Shown here: piece by piece, positions 46,851 through 61,600 of the stretch
Position numbering within the stretch: position 1 is the first letter of the stretch
How the letters are laid out: each line of letters starts with the position of its first letter
NCBI RefSeq assembly: GCF_000715075.1
Contig: NC_134084.1
Location: 103,086,411-103,150,410 of the forward strand
Length of the DNA stretch: 64,000 nt
DNA from: Nicotiana tabacum
Lineage: Eukaryota; Streptophyta; Magnoliopsida; Solanales; Solanaceae
Reading direction: 5' to 3'
The notes under the pieces: model-generated
Seen by the model: the letters and a program-made list of their open reading frames with translations, nothing else
Database searches by the model: none
Told to the model about the DNA's origin: nothing
Position numbers and translations under genes: made by a program

Positions 46851-48945
46851 AAATTTCCCTTTTTTACAAACATGAAGGATAGCTTATGTTCAGTGTCATA
46901 CATTAATGGCCAAAATGCATTTTGCCCAATACATTAGGGACTATTTTTTTTCTTTTAATTTTAAAATTTAATTTATGAATGCAATCAACTGGTTGCCGTA
47001 GCCGATCGGTTATTACCCCTTTGAAACTTGGGAATGAGGATCCGACCCAACGACCCGAAGCCCACTTCTCTCCCAAATGTTTCTTTTTTCTTTTTTCAGT
47101 TTAATACTTTTCCTTCTCGTTTTTATTTTCCTGCTTCGGTAATTTGGAAAGATTTGAACGCTTGAATGGGAGCACTGCAACTTTGGAACAAAGTGAGCAT
47201 CCGATTTTGCCCCTCTCGCGGCACAGAGACACTAATTGAAACTGAAGGTTGTGAAAAAATCTAATCTTTTGTTCTTTCTATTTGTATTTCAATTTTATAC
47301 TATTGCAATTTGAATCAATTGACAAACTGGGGAAATGAACTTGAGTAGCTTCAATTTTTATATTAGGCTATCGTTAAATTCATTTCAAATTAATTTTTCC
47401 AGAATATCTCTGCGTGTATCTGTCTGCATGTGCGTATACATTTTGAAATTGAAACAGTAAAGCATTTAAGTAATTAGTTCTTCAGCGTTTTACAGAAGCA
47501 GCTTATGGTATGGATTTTGTGTAGCGACAACTGAGATGTGTCTTACTATTTCTATCTGAGTTCTTATGTTATTTATATTGCTAAACATGAAATGATCCAG
47601 CTTTATTTACTTTCATACTCTTCCAAGCTAAATGTTCATATACTCATGTTCCTTTCTTTTGTTGTCCCAATTAATTTTTGCCTTCCCGAGAGGGGTTTGA
47701 GAACTTTTTATGACGGTAGCTTCCGGTTCAACTTGCATGTACCTCGACTATTCCACCCGATACCTGCTATCTCCCACCAGTATAGGTACCGAGTAACTCT
47801 GCCCATCGAGGCTTGGTCAAGTGGGAAGATATCACCTAGTATTTTTCGCTTCAGCTAGGATTTGAACCCATGACCTCATGGTTTTCCTCCCACTTCACTG
47901 ACCAGGCCACTACCTTGGGTGCTTGAGAACATATTATTTTGAACTTTTTTCCGTTTGAATGTTATCTTTTTCTTTGTTCAATATGTACTTGAATGTTTTT
48001 TGCATATAACTATAATGGATAATCCATTGCAATCTGGCTTGACTTAGACAAGCAGAGTAGGATCTTATGCTATGGTGAGGGGTGACCGGCATTTCTATCT
48101 AGTATCTAGTGCTACGACTAGTATGTTAGAGACAGTCACAATTTATTTCTACATCTACCCTAATAATATTCCTTGATTTAATATTAAAAAGATGTATCCA
48201 GTTCTGATTTTCAGTGGTCATACTAAATTAAAGCACGAACTTCAGTTTTGAGAAGAAAGGACTAGTGGAGAAGTATGATTTAATCAACATAATGTCATTT
48301 TCTAATGCTTCTTTCTTTCTTTCCCTAAAGCTCATAATTCACTGATTACAAGGTTGATGCAACTTATAGAGGTGAGTATTTACTATTTATCGAGTGAAAG
48401 GAAGCTATTGAAAAAGTAGCACCGGTAGGACGAGGAGGAAATCTTCGACCCAAGAAGTTGTAGAATTATGTATTGTATCATTGCTTTGATTTTAACCTAT
48501 TGGCCAGCTCGAATTGTTAGGTTTGAGTTTTCTAGTAAATACTCACTGACTTACACAATTTTATGTTACCAGTTTCAGATTTTGAATAGGCTTTGTTGGG
48601 GGAGCTGGCATCTAAAGTCTAAAGAAATCAAGAGTAAGTGTTTATATCCTATTTTCGCTTGCTCAAGGAATTCTTTGATTAAGTTTACCTGTTATGTTTG
48701 CCTTTCCTCAACGAAGCCCCCATGTATTTTGGCCTTGTTTGAGGCCTTTAGATTAAGTTTTATTATTATCCATTTGAAAAAAATTACGAATGGATGTCAT
48801 TTGGATATTAAGTTAATGGGTGCGAGCATCTAATATAATTGTTACTTTTGTCAGTTATGAACTCATCGCACTGTCATCCTCTATCTCATGTCAAACAGCT
48901 TCATGAGCAAAGTATGAGGTAGCTGGGAATTGATGTAGCGAATTT
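46851..48945 (+). promoter_or_regulatory. Upstream region and probable 5' UTR of the PHD/Myb gene
   Basis: No coding frame with recognised domains is present. GC-richer sequence at about 47030-47240 could be the promoter or a first non-coding exon; the transcription start and any 5' UTR intron cannot be fixed from sequence alone. A SINE is inserted at 47705-47922. An in-frame TGA at 48931 lies just before the proposed start ATG. Confidence 0.4.
47705..47922 (-). mobile_element. tRNA-derived SINE (TS-like), 218 bp, TSD TTGAGAAC
   Basis: On the minus strand it starts GCACCCAAGGTAGTGGCCTG, contains a box-B match GGTTCAAATCC (plus 47858-47868) and ends in a short A run. It is flanked by TTGAGAAC at 47697-47704 and 47923-47930. 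Pol III promoter box, A tail and TSD define a SINE; resemblance to Solanaceae TS-type SINEs is from memory. Confidence 0.82.
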
Positions 48946-51900
48946 ATGGTCTCTGAAGCACTGCAACAGTCTTTCATGGCTACCAAACGTTCCTGTACAT
49001 CATCTCTACCCTGGATTTGGGTGATTGAAGCACTAGCAAGCTTCAATGAAATAGATACATCTTTACTCATCAGTATGTGTGAATTTACAATTGCTTTATT
49101 TTGTGGAAGCCGTTGTTAAATTGTGGGCATCAGAATTTTTTGACACTAATAGTTCATGCATAACAGATTTGGTTAAGAGGACTCCTGACATTTCCGATCT
49201 GGGGAGAAATGCTAAGGAAATGGTTTCCTTGAGAGTTTTAGAGAGCTTATTTGTCCAAAGAAACCCGAATGCAAATAATGTTGCTTCAGTTCCAGGTGCC
49301 GAAATTGAACTTGATCCATCAAAGAGCTGTGAAGATGTCCTTCACCGAATATTGTTGGAGGTAATGAATTCTGTCTTTTACTTATCTATGGTGGACTATT
49401 GATTCAGTTATTTGAAAGATCTAAGCAAGGGACCCATTTACAAGGGAAATGGTCTCCTTAAGCGTTTTAAGTTCTCCTGATTTACACATGCTTAGTTGTG
49501 TATTTGCATGTAAATATTACTAGATTTCTGCATCAGATATAAAAACAGCAGCGCCTGAGATGTTGAAATGGGATGTTCGGTCATTCATTATGAAAAAGAG
49601 ATCTCTCCTGCCGAAGTGTCTTTTGAAACAAGTAAGCTAGTTTTAATAATGTTTTGAATTTGAGAAGTTGGAACATATTGAAAATTCTCTGTCTTATTAT
49701 CTGGAATTTACTTTATTTTCTGTTGATAAACAGCTTAAAGATAACATTGTAGATTCTACCAGTCCTCTTTCTGGATCCTTGAAAGAAAGAAGTCGATTGG
49801 AGTTCGGGAATCACTCCAGAGATAGTGATCCTGTTGATGCTGTTGATTCTGATGGCTTTAAGCAGGGACATGAAGTAGGAGGCACAAATACCCAACATGT
49901 TGCACCAACTAGGAACTCGGATGCTTTTACCCAGGCCGATAAAAATACAACATACCCAGTATATTCCCACAGTGTGGGGTCTGGGAAGGGTAGTATGTAC
50001 GCTGACCTTACCGATAAAAATGGCAAGACAAAAAGTCAGCTTGGAAGAGCTCTGGTGCGTGCTAAGCGGAGTATCGATGCCTCCACTGCTCATGAAGTAG
50101 AAGTCAATGAAACTGAAGCCATATCAGAGAACAGTTCTGATCCTTGTGCTAAGGCTGCCAAGAAGTTGAAGCAGTTTGTCTTTAGTCCCATTCGAAACAC
50201 AGTTCCTGATTTGCTATTGTCTGGGAGAGATGCATTCCCAGCAGAATCATCTGGAGGAAGTCAACCTATTGTTCAAAATGGGAACTCGAAAGATGAAGCT
50301 CAAGTTGGGGCCTTCGAAGCAAATGGAGGCCTGAACGATGGTTGTGCTGAGCATGCTGCATCAAGAAGTGGTTTACATGGAAGTGACTCTAATCACAATG
50401 AGTTCTTGCCTCAAAGAATGAGCACAGACAACAAGTTCCAAAATATTGGACGTAGCAGCAATGGTTGTACTGAACTTGGAACATCCAGTGGCTCTGGCTC
50501 ATGCCAGGTGGTGATGCAACAAGATTCTCGCACTCATGGATCCAAACATGACCTGGAGTTTAATCTTCCACAAGATTTGCAACATGGTGAGCCTTCAAAA
50601 GTAGCCAAAGAGAATATTGAGCAAAGTCATGAATTTGAGTTCTCTAATGATACTGATGAGTATCACGATGAGAGCACTGCTCTTGCTTCACGGAAGAATG
50701 ATTTCTTGAGCTCGCAATATGCTCAGGGTGAAGATTTTTTGGCAGCTGCTGATTGTAATGAGCTTAATCTTTGTGTGAAGTGTAATGTAGGGGGGAAATT
50801 ATTTGTCTGTAGTTCTGACACCTGCCCATTAATGCTTCATGAAAGTTGCTTGGGTTCTGTACCCAACTTTGATTACAAAGGGAACTTCTACTGCCCCTTT
50901 TGTGCATATTCTCGAGCAATTTCTGAATACCTGGACGGTAAGAAGAAGGTCTCACTTGCTAGGAAACATTTGGCTGCATTTATTGGCTTGGGAGCTGGAC
51001 AACAATCAAAGAAGTTGCTACCTAAATCACAAGGAATGAAGCCGCATCAATCTCGAGAGGATAAGAATGAGCAATTATGCCACAATGAGAATGGGAGGAG
51101 TTCCTTGAATGAGGTTACAGAAGCAGGAAGTGCTCCAGTCGACAGGAATTCCGTTGGAGTTCAAATCATGCAGACGGGTTCACCTCAACCAGAGGCTTCT
51201 GCACCTGAACAATGCTTGGTAGCTGGTCAACAACCTGAAGGATCAGAACTTGGATGTCATAGATCTAAGCAGAATCAGTCCAGAGAGGAAGAAGAGTTGT
51301 GTCATAATGGGAATGGAAACAAGAATTCTTTGAAGAAGGCTGATGAAGCGGGAAGTGGTCCTGTTAATATAAATTCTACGAATGCTGAACTCATGCAGAT
51401 GTATCCACCTCAACCACCTGTTTCTCATGAACCTGTGTGTCAAGGAAGTTCTTCTATAGAAGAAAATTCTGAAGAAGATGATATTGGTTCCAGATATCGT
51501 GTACAATTTAGGAATCCAGAGAAGAAGCAGTAAGTCTGATGCACTTCCCAAAGAATGCAAATCATATGGTCACTCCACGCTTTCTTTCAAATGTGCCATG
51601 CATTTTACGTATATTTTCCAGTTTCTGCATTTTTGGTTTTCCTATCTCTTTTTGCATTGAATCAAAGCATTTTGTTAATCATTATTATCAGGCAGTTGAT
51701 TGTGTTTTGGTTATAACTTCTATCTCTGATTTTTTGCTGTTCATTTTTATTTGCAGTACCTTTCCCATAACACCTCAATTGAGGAGGAGGAAGGTCCAAT
51801 GGACAAAGATAGAGGAGGAAACGTTAAAGGTAGACGCATCTTCTTTCTGTCTAAATTTTGCTTGTTTTCTGCTCATGCTAGTTTTCTCGTTGAAAAACTG

Positions 51901-52182
51901 GTAAGAAGGCACCCCAGTTATTTTCTAATATAAGGGGGATTCACCCCCCACCCCCACCCTCTCTCTCTCTCTCTGTGTAGTCATACTTTGCCCTTGGCTA
52001 TCTTCTGGTACTAGTCTTTGCCATTGCTGCTGCAGGAGGGAGTACAACGATTCTCACATTTTCCTGATAGATGGAAGCAGATTTTGGAATTTGGATGTGA
52101 TGTTTTCCTGAAAGGTCGGACCACTGGGGACCTTAAAGATAAGTGGAGGAACATGAGCAGAGCAAAGGAGAGAGCAACGTAA
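48946..52182 (+). CDS. PHD-finger and telobox-Myb (TRF-like) protein, 814 aa
   Basis: Proposed CDS: join 48946-49072, 49167-49360, 49524-49631, 49734-51529, 51757-51829, 52036-52182. All introns are GT-AG and the frame is kept throughout; the ATG follows an in-frame TGA at 48931. The N-terminus (residues 1-143) contains PWIWVIEALASF and MLKWDVRSFIMKKRSLLPKC. A long low-complexity middle follows. Then a PHD zinc finger (C490, C493, C502, C507, H512, C515, C530, C533) and a C-terminal Myb/SANT domain (about 752-812) with W757, W779, W803 and the telobox LKDKWRNM (799-806). PHD fingers read histone tails and telobox Myb domains bind TTTAGGG-type repeats, so a nuclear chromatin role is inferred. 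Plant proteins of this layout are annotated as homeodomain-like proteins with a PHD finger. The stop lies eight codons after the telobox. The first intron (94 bp) is the least certain junction. Confidence 0.85.
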
Positions 52183-54069
52183 AGGTTTCTTTCTTAAATG
52201 GACTCTGTATATGTGTACAGTTGTCTAATATTTTCGGCTACTTATATTGAACAGCGGACGTTTTTCATAGCTCTGTTATTGCTTAGCTACAGCCATGCCA
52301 CAACAATGCTTGCTAATTAACCTCATTATCTACCTTGAGTGGAAGGGTTTTTTTTTTTTTTTATATAAAAGACTTTGATGCTTGTTGAGTTTCTTTAGAT
52401 GAAGCCAAAATGATTTTCTCTTTATATGAATATGATGCTAAGCTGAAGGGGTGAAAGTAAGAGACACTCAATAGTATCTGTGTTGGGGGCTAAGAATAGC
52501 TCGTTGTTCAATTGTTGTAATCCTTTTTGGTGTAAATTGGACGGATAGATGACTGTAAAACCCTGTTACGGTTCATTTGTATCTTTTGTATCGATAGCTA
52601 GGGTCTTTTCTGTTGTTTTGCTCTCTCTTTGGATGTAATCACAACACTTTGTTTTTGACATCAATAATGCTTCCGAAAAAATACTTAAACATTGTGCTCG
52701 TAAATTTCTGTAGCTGTTATTACAACCTTGTTTAGCAAGTTCAACAATATTTTAACTGGTCTGTATACCACTATTCTATGAAATTAAATATTCACTTAAT
52801 TTCTTTGAATTACGAATATGGACATTGACCGATTAAGAACTCAACTAGTAGCGATCATGTGTAGTGAAATTAAAAACAGAGTCACGGTTACCATGAAGTT
52901 TGAACGTGATAATTACTATAAGAAGTTAGTTATAAGTTCAATTCAAAGGCAGAAGACCAGAAAGAATAAATACAGTGAAAAAGAATAACACAATTGTATC
53001 CTAGAGGTGCCCTTGTCATATCTAATAAAGACTTTTAATTTAACAGAATTGTCAGCACAACCAAGTCGAATTTGTAAGTCTATATTTGTCGTATTCTTAT
53101 ATATCATCTGCAGTTTCTTTTACACGTATCTACTACATGGTGATGACGAATAGCAGTCTCACACTGTCATGAAATGCCGAGAATGCAAAGGGGAACATAA
53201 GCCCGTGTTTCTCCTTTTATTACTCTCACAGGTAAACTACTACTACATGTTACTACTATTCTACTTCAACTAGTTCTTTTTCTGTCTACCGTTGTCAGCT
53301 TGTCGTCCATTTACTGGATCAGATCAATTCCTTGCCCTTTCCTTCTCTATGAGAACAGTGGCAAAAGCCAAATTTTTTTAATAAAGATTAAAAAATGTAC
53401 GAGAGTCCTCCTTCCTCTCCGAACCAGCCATGAATCCTGACAAAAAGAAAAAACAAGAATAGCACGCCAAAGATTCAAACCTCAAATCTACCTAAAATAA
53501 TTTTTGAGCAATTTTTTACCACTATATTAGAAGCGTCCTTATATTAAGTAGATTCAAATTTATATATGTAAAACAAAATAACTTGCATTATCGACGAAAG
53601 AAATTCAATTGAACCCCTTTAGTATCGTGCAACTCCGCCCCGTCCCAAAGTCCAACCCTCTTTGCAGCTGCCTGCACAATTGGTAGAGTTGGATTTTCAC
53701 AGTGTGTTTCAATTCCCAGCAGTATACACACTATCAAGTTGTGTACGTATGCATTGCATGGGATAAAGATGAAGACAAAAAGTCTCGAGAATCAGGCCTT
53801 TATGTCAGGAAAACATGTGAATTAGAGGGCTCGTGATTGTCAAAAAATTTTGTGAGGTGCTTTTCTTAATTGCTTAGTGACTCGATCACTGGCTAGTCTT
53901 TCTTCTTCTTCTACATCTTCGATCTGTGAATGTCTGTGACTATATGAGAGTAGACCATTAATAGAGAATCCAAGGAAGTGAGGTGTCATTCTGCATTCAA
54001 AGCAATTTGTTTTCATGTCTTCAATTCCATGTGCTAATCTTAGTTTAAAAGATCATATATACTAGTTGC
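52183..54069. other. Intergenic region between the PHD/Myb gene and the DREB2F-like gene
   Basis: The first few hundred bases are the likely 3' UTR of the PHD/Myb gene. A T run lies near 52350. I see no coding frame or RNA gene. AT-rich, single-copy-looking sequence; some parts (53430-53600) may be worn transposon pieces that I cannot assign. Confidence 0.4.
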
Positions 54070-54388
54070 AGAGGCGGATCCAGAATTTCAAGTTTATAAG
54101 TTGCTGCAGGGACCTCAAGTTAATAAAATAATATAATTGAGTTCAGGGTCAACTATTTATAGAGTTTGGATAGAAGCTACTGATTTCACGTGAACTCTTA
54201 GCTTACATGGTCTCAATGGGGCGGAGCTAGAGTACAACTTACGGGTTCGGCCTAACTCAATGACTTTGGTCCAAACTTTGTATTTGTCTAAAATTCATTG
54301 ATTATGTATAAATTATTAATTTAGAACCCAATAACTTAAGATGACTAAAAAAATTGACTGATAAACTTAAAATTCTAGCTCCGCCTCT
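54070..54388. mobile_element. MITE-like element with 19-bp inverted termini, containing a second terminus
   Basis: AGAGGCGGATCCAGAATTT at 54070 pairs with AAATTCTAGCTCCGCCTCT at 54370-54388 (17 of 19 complementary). A further GGGGCGGAGCTAGAGT at 54218 also pairs with the right end, so a shorter element (about 54218-54388) may be nested in or fused to the first. No clear TSD was found. The superfamily is not assigned. Confidence 0.65.
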
Positions 54389-55029
54389 TAACTCAATACC
54401 AAGAGAGCCTATAAAAGTGTATATGCAAATCTTGATTTCATCTTCTAATAAATGCATGCATGCATATGGTGCATTACACAAACCACTGGCTTATACATCA
54501 TATGTTGCTAGCTCCATATAATGTTAGAAAAATTGAAGAAACAAAGCAGCAGTAGAGTAGTAGCAGCAGCAGCAGCTACAAATAAAAGAATGGAAAGGGA
54601 AAATAAATTAAACAATGGAAGCATTTAGAACTAAGAATAATGTGACTTGACATTATATTCAGCGTACACTATTAGACCAACGGTCACATGAGCTCTTATA
54701 AGACTTTCTACAAACGTGAAAACATTTAAATCAAACTACAAATTCTACCTATACATATCCCCCGCGCCTTTCACTCTCTCCTCACACTCAACACTAAGCA
54801 AAAATACACTCTTCACTTCTCTTCACTAAGCTGCCTCTCTCTTTATTGGTGACTCTTCCCCATGACACCATGCTAGCTTTCTTGTAATTGTCACTCTTAC
54901 TAATAGAAGTCGTGATCTTGACATTGGCCTTCCAGTACGGCACGGATAATCCAGAGTCTAGCACACTAAGTGGGCTTTTGGTTGGCAGAAAGTAATCACA
55001 CAGACGTCAGTTGCGCTTTGCATCCTGAC
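54389..55029 (+). promoter_or_regulatory. Promoter and 5' leader of the DREB2F-like gene
   Basis: A TATA-like TATACATA at about 54750-54757 is followed about 30 bp on by a pyrimidine-rich CTCTCTCC tract, a plausible start of transcription. The leader contains two overlapping mini upstream ORFs: ATG at 54862 (four codons plus stop, to 54876) and ATG at 54870 (five codons plus stop, to 54887). A CAG trinucleotide run (AGCAGCAGCAGCAGC) is at about 54560. An intron in the leader cannot be excluded. Confidence 0.5.
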
Positions 55030-55893
55030 ATGGACAACTACAAAAGAAATCCACTAAAACCATGGAAGAAGGGCCCAGCAAGAGGAAAAGGGGGCCCACA
55101 AAATGCATTATGCGAATACCGAGGCGTTCGACAAAGAACATGGGGAAAATGGGTAGCAGAAATCAGAGAGCCTAAGAAGAGAACTAGACTCTGGTTAGGA
55201 TCTTTTGCAACAGCTGAAGAAGCTGCTATGGCTTATGATGAAGCAGCTCGGAGATTATATGGTCCTGATGCTTACCTTAATTTACCACACATGAGAGCTA
55301 ATTTCAATCCATTAAACAAATCACAAAAGTTCAAATGGTTTTCCTCAACCAACTTTGTTTCATCATTCCCTAATTGTACTACTGGTTTGCTCAACTTAAG
55401 TGCTCAACCTAATGTTCATGTAATTCACCAAAGACTTCAAGAACTCAAGAAAATAGAGGCATCGTCTTCAAGTTCATCAATCAGTGATCCCAAGAATGAA
55501 ATATACAACTTTAGTAAACAACCCCACTTGACAATTCCACAAGTCAAGGAAAAGGAAGTTGAATTTTCATCACAAAATAAATCAGTAGTTCAAGAAAAGC
55601 CTCAGATTGATCTGAATGAATTTCTTCAACAACTTGGAATACTGAAAAGAGACGATGATAAGGCGGATAAAAGTCATGATCATAGCATCAGTTGTTTCAC
55701 TGAGTCAGAAGTTTCATTGAAAGATGACAGTTCAGTTGCTAATTTCTTTGCTGATGCAAGTTACAATTGGGATACATTGGGTGCAATAACAGGGATAGAT
55801 GATCATGATCAGGCAGAAGAGACTAGTAGCTTTATTGATGCTTATAATGTGAATGATGAGCTTATGTTTCCTTCTTCAATATGGAACTTCTGA
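55030..55893 (+). CDS. DREB2F: AP2/ERF transcription factor, DREB2F-like, 287 aa
   Basis: Single-exon CDS from the ATG at 55030 to TGA at 55891-55893. The frame is open further upstream to 54970 but has no earlier ATG. The N-terminus carries [16 protein letters not shown] (basic nuclear-localisation-type motif with the GKGGP block of DREB2 proteins). The AP2 domain (about 29-88) follows: [39 protein letters not shown] and YLNLPH. Val at domain position 14 and Glu at 19 fit the DREB subgroup, which binds DRE/CRT (A/GCCGAC) elements. Further on are [29 protein letters not shown] and [14 protein letters not shown], an arrangement I associate with Arabidopsis DREB2F. The end is acidic ([11 protein letters not shown]), a likely activation region. 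Stress-related function is inferred from the family. Confidence 0.92.
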   Translation: MDNYKRNPLKPWKKGPARGKGGPQNALCEYRGVRQRTWGKWVAEIREPKKRTRLWLGSFATAEEAAMAYDEAARRLYGPDAYLNLPHMRANFNPLNKSQKFKWFSSTNFVSSFPNCTTGLLNLSAQPNVHVIHQRLQELKKIEASSSSSSISDPKNEIYNFSKQPHLTIPQVKEKEVEFSSQNKSVVQEKPQIDLNEFLQQLGILKRDDDKADKSHDHSISCFTESEVSLKDDSSVANFFADASYNWDTLGAITGIDDHDQAEETSSFIDAYNVNDELMFPSSIWNF

Positions 55894-56190
55894 AAAAAAT
55901 TGAGTTATTTTTGCAGACACCAGGGAAATCTCCTTTTCTGTATGGGTGCATGGGATTGAGAAGACTAATGTATAATGGATTAAGAGGATATTGTCTGATG
56001 TTAGTAGAAATAGGTATAGACATATTGCACTAATATTATTATACCTACTAAAACTCTCCTTGACAGTAATTTTTATAAGATTTTATATTATATACATGGA
56101 TAGTATAAAAAACTTTTTTACATGATCAGTGTTATTTAATCGATTATAAACAGTTATTTATTGAACTTCTAGGTTATTAAATTCACTTAC

Positions 56191-56345
56191 TTATGGACAG
56201 TTTGGTGCGCAAAGTGTTTCGTATTTACGCAGGGTCGGCGGAAGGGCCACACTCCAGAAGGTGTGATGTAGGCAGCTTACCCTAATGCAAGCATGAGTGG
56301 CTGATTCTACGGCTCGAACCCGTGACCTATAGGTCACACGAAAAT
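56191..56345 (-). mobile_element. Au-like SINE, about 150 bp
   Basis: On the minus strand it begins GTGTGACCTATAGGTCACGG and contains box B GGTTCGAGCC (plus 56311-56320), then GCCTACATCACACC and GGCCCTTCCGCCGACCCTGC, typical of the plant Au SINE family. Similar flanks TTATTAAATTCACTTACT (from about 56174) and TTATTAACTTCGCTTACT (from about 56350) look like a worn target duplication. Confidence 0.8.
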
Positions 56346-57385
56346 AACATTATTAACTTCGCTTACTATAAAGAATTATAAGTTATTGCATGTTATCTTA
56401 ACCTAACGATAAAATAATAGGGGATAAAAGTATAGAAGTTAAATTCTTTTGAAATGGATCCTGCCCACAGGTCTGTAAAACAATTGCTAACGCATGAAGA
56501 AAGAGAAGCAATGGAAGTCCTCATGGGTGCAATCAATGTGAGCCAATTATAAACCGAGATGACATAATTTTAGTTTATTATTTTCTGTCTACTATAAAAT
56601 AAATTGCCAGATCAAAGAATTCTCAACAAAAAGACCTTTGTTATTGTATTTCAAACAAATAGGGCAGAAAACCAACACAAGTAGTTCAAAATAGAGCGCC
56701 CCTTATCACGTGGAACTCAAATTAAATTTCTCTTTTATGGGAATCAAGTTCAAATGTTCAATTAACTTCATGTTCATTCGACTGTTTGAATGATGCTCCA
56801 TCCATCTCAAAAAAGAACGATACTATCCACGATAATCAGTCACAAATGAACGCAACAACCCAGTGGCATCACAGTTTTTGCAATATGAATTCAAGAATCA
56901 TGAAATATGGAAGACCAAGACATGAATATTGCAATACTGAAGGGTTGACTAAGTGATGTTCGTCAACATACAGAACAAGAAGAGGAAAGAAAGCTCAACT
57001 TTCATGAATTTAATAAGTTACAGTACTGGAATATGCAGCAACAGGCAGAGTTGAAGCTAAAATGGAACTTGACCATATAAGCACAGAACTGTTGCATCCA
57101 ACTGAAATTAAAATCTTGATCATCGTTGCAGACTTGCAGCTAATCCTCTTATTTGAGGAGGCATGAAACCCAAGCAACCCGGTGCCAATTCAATTCTTAC
57201 CTGATTTTTCCTTCCGAGGCTCAAACAAAATCCCGAAAGGGCCAAAAAAGGGGTGGGGTGATATCTAGTTTTACATTAGGCAATGACATCAGATTGATAA
57301 TCCTGGATGTTACTACAAGCTTAGCCTAAGGTTTACCAGCAATTTGAAGAATAGGATTACAACAATATGACGAAAAAAACTAAAA
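56346..57385. other. Convergent intergenic region and 3' UTR of the adenylosuccinate synthetase gene
   Basis: It lies between the ends of two convergent genes. A small frame at 56454-56550 (starting MDPAHRSVKQLL, 32 codons) has no recognised family and is probably chance. The part nearest 57385 is the likely 3' UTR of the minus-strand gene. I see no other feature. Confidence 0.4.
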
Positions 57386-60339
<2,954 letters not shown>

Positions 60340-60603
60340 GGCTGCGGCGGCGGCGTACGGTGGCGCTGTGCTCGGAAAAAACGAATATATGCGGAGAGAC
60401 GGAAGGAGGAGGAAAAGAAGCTTTTCAAGGGTTTAAGAAAAAAAAAAAGTTGAGAATATTTTAGGTGGGACCAATTGTTGTAAGTCGCATCAGATACGTC
60501 GCATGAGTAAAATTTACAAGGAGAATGATAATAATGGTCCTTAATAGGAAGAGTCCCTAAAATATGTAAAACGGAAATTGGAAAAGGTTTAAAAATATCA
60601 TTC
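60340..60603 (-). promoter_or_regulatory. 5' leader and proximal promoter of adenylosuccinate synthetase
   Basis: A short GC-richer GGCGGCGGCG tract next to the start codon is followed by AT-rich sequence. No convincing TATA box. A copia LTR begins only 265 bp upstream of the start codon, so the promoter is short or runs into the LTR. Confidence 0.4.
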
Positions 60604-60925
60604 TGTTATGAAATAAAAGCAATTTAGTAAAACATGAACAAGAAATAAAAGCAATTTAGTAAAACATGAACAAGAAATAAAAGCAATTTAGTAAAACATG
60701 AACAAGAAATAGAGATAGAGAGAAGGAAGAGATTTTCTTCTTCAATTGTGTGTATTTTCCTATCTATTACAAGGCCTTTATATAGGCATGAAAAGTGAAG
60801 AAAATATGTCATGGAATATGTCATTGAACATAGAAAATATGTCATTGAATATGTCATTAACCATTTGAGAGAAAGATCATGGAGGAAGAGTAAACATCCA
60901 CCATATTTTGATTTTTATCATAACA
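60604..60925 (-). mobile_element. 3' LTR of the copia element F, 322 bp
   Basis: Bounded by TGTTATGA and TCATAACA, a perfect 8-bp inverted terminus, with a purine tract (CCAAGGGGGAA on the minus strand) just above 60925. It contains three copies of a 32-bp unit at 60610-60708 starting GAAATAAAAGCAATTTAGTA. The left flank CATTC (60599-60603) is the candidate TSD. Confidence 0.87.
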
Positions 60926-61143
60926 TTCCCCCTTGGATGTCCATAAATAATGTGCCTCGTTAAAACCTTATTAGAAAAAAAAATCTATGGGAAAAAAAAT
61001 CCTAATGAATGAAAAAGAGTACACATATTTAGAAATACGCCTTTTGGTTGCCTCGTTAAAAACCTTGCAAGGAAAACCCAATGGGACAAAACCTTGTAAG
61101 GGAAAAAGAGTACAACGCGTATTAACTCCCCCTGATGAGATCA

Positions 61144-61600
61144 TCAATTCACATCGTTGAGCCTTCGTATCCCAATCTTGTACACTAGTTTCTTGAAGGT
61201 TGACGCCGGTAGATATTTGGTGAACAAATCAGCCATATTATCACTTGAACGGATCCGTTGCACATTAATATCACCATTCTTTTGAAGATCATGTGTGAAC
61301 AATAATTTAGGTGAAATGTGCTTTGTCCTAACTCCTTTATGAATCCTCCCTTTAATTGGGCTATGCATGTTGTATTTTCTTCATACAAAACTTTGGGTAG
61401 TTTATCACACTTCAAACCACATTTGTCTCGAATAAGATGTATAGTAGACCTCAACCATACACATTCTCGACTTGCTTCATGAATAGCAATTATCTCAGCA
61501 TGATTAAAAGAAGTAGCCACGATTGATTGCTTAGTCAATCGCCAAGATATGACAGTGCCACACATGTAAACACATAACATGTTTGAGATCAAGCCTTGTG
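61144..61600 (-). pseudogene. Element F RNase H
   Basis: Two overlapping minus-strand frames read ISWRLTKQSIVATSFNHAEI, HEASRECVWLRS and VLYEENTTCIAQLKGG, then after a shift TKHISPKLLFTHDLQKNGDI and NMADLFTKYLPASTFKKLV. These are the characteristic C-terminal RNase H motifs of copia pol. A stop or shift separates them near 61330. Confidence 0.88.

Noticed and set aside
49079..49402. A separate small gene starting at 49079
   Set aside because: The frame has no ATG there and its 3' half fits as exon 2 of the PHD/Myb gene with correct splice sites and phase.
54970..55029. Upstream extension of the DREB2F-like protein by 20 residues
   Set aside because: The frame begins with GTG, and the first ATG is at 55030, just before the conserved basic block.
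56311..56320. tRNA gene on the minus strand
   Set aside because: Only box B of a SINE is recognisable; no cloverleaf or acceptor stem can be built.
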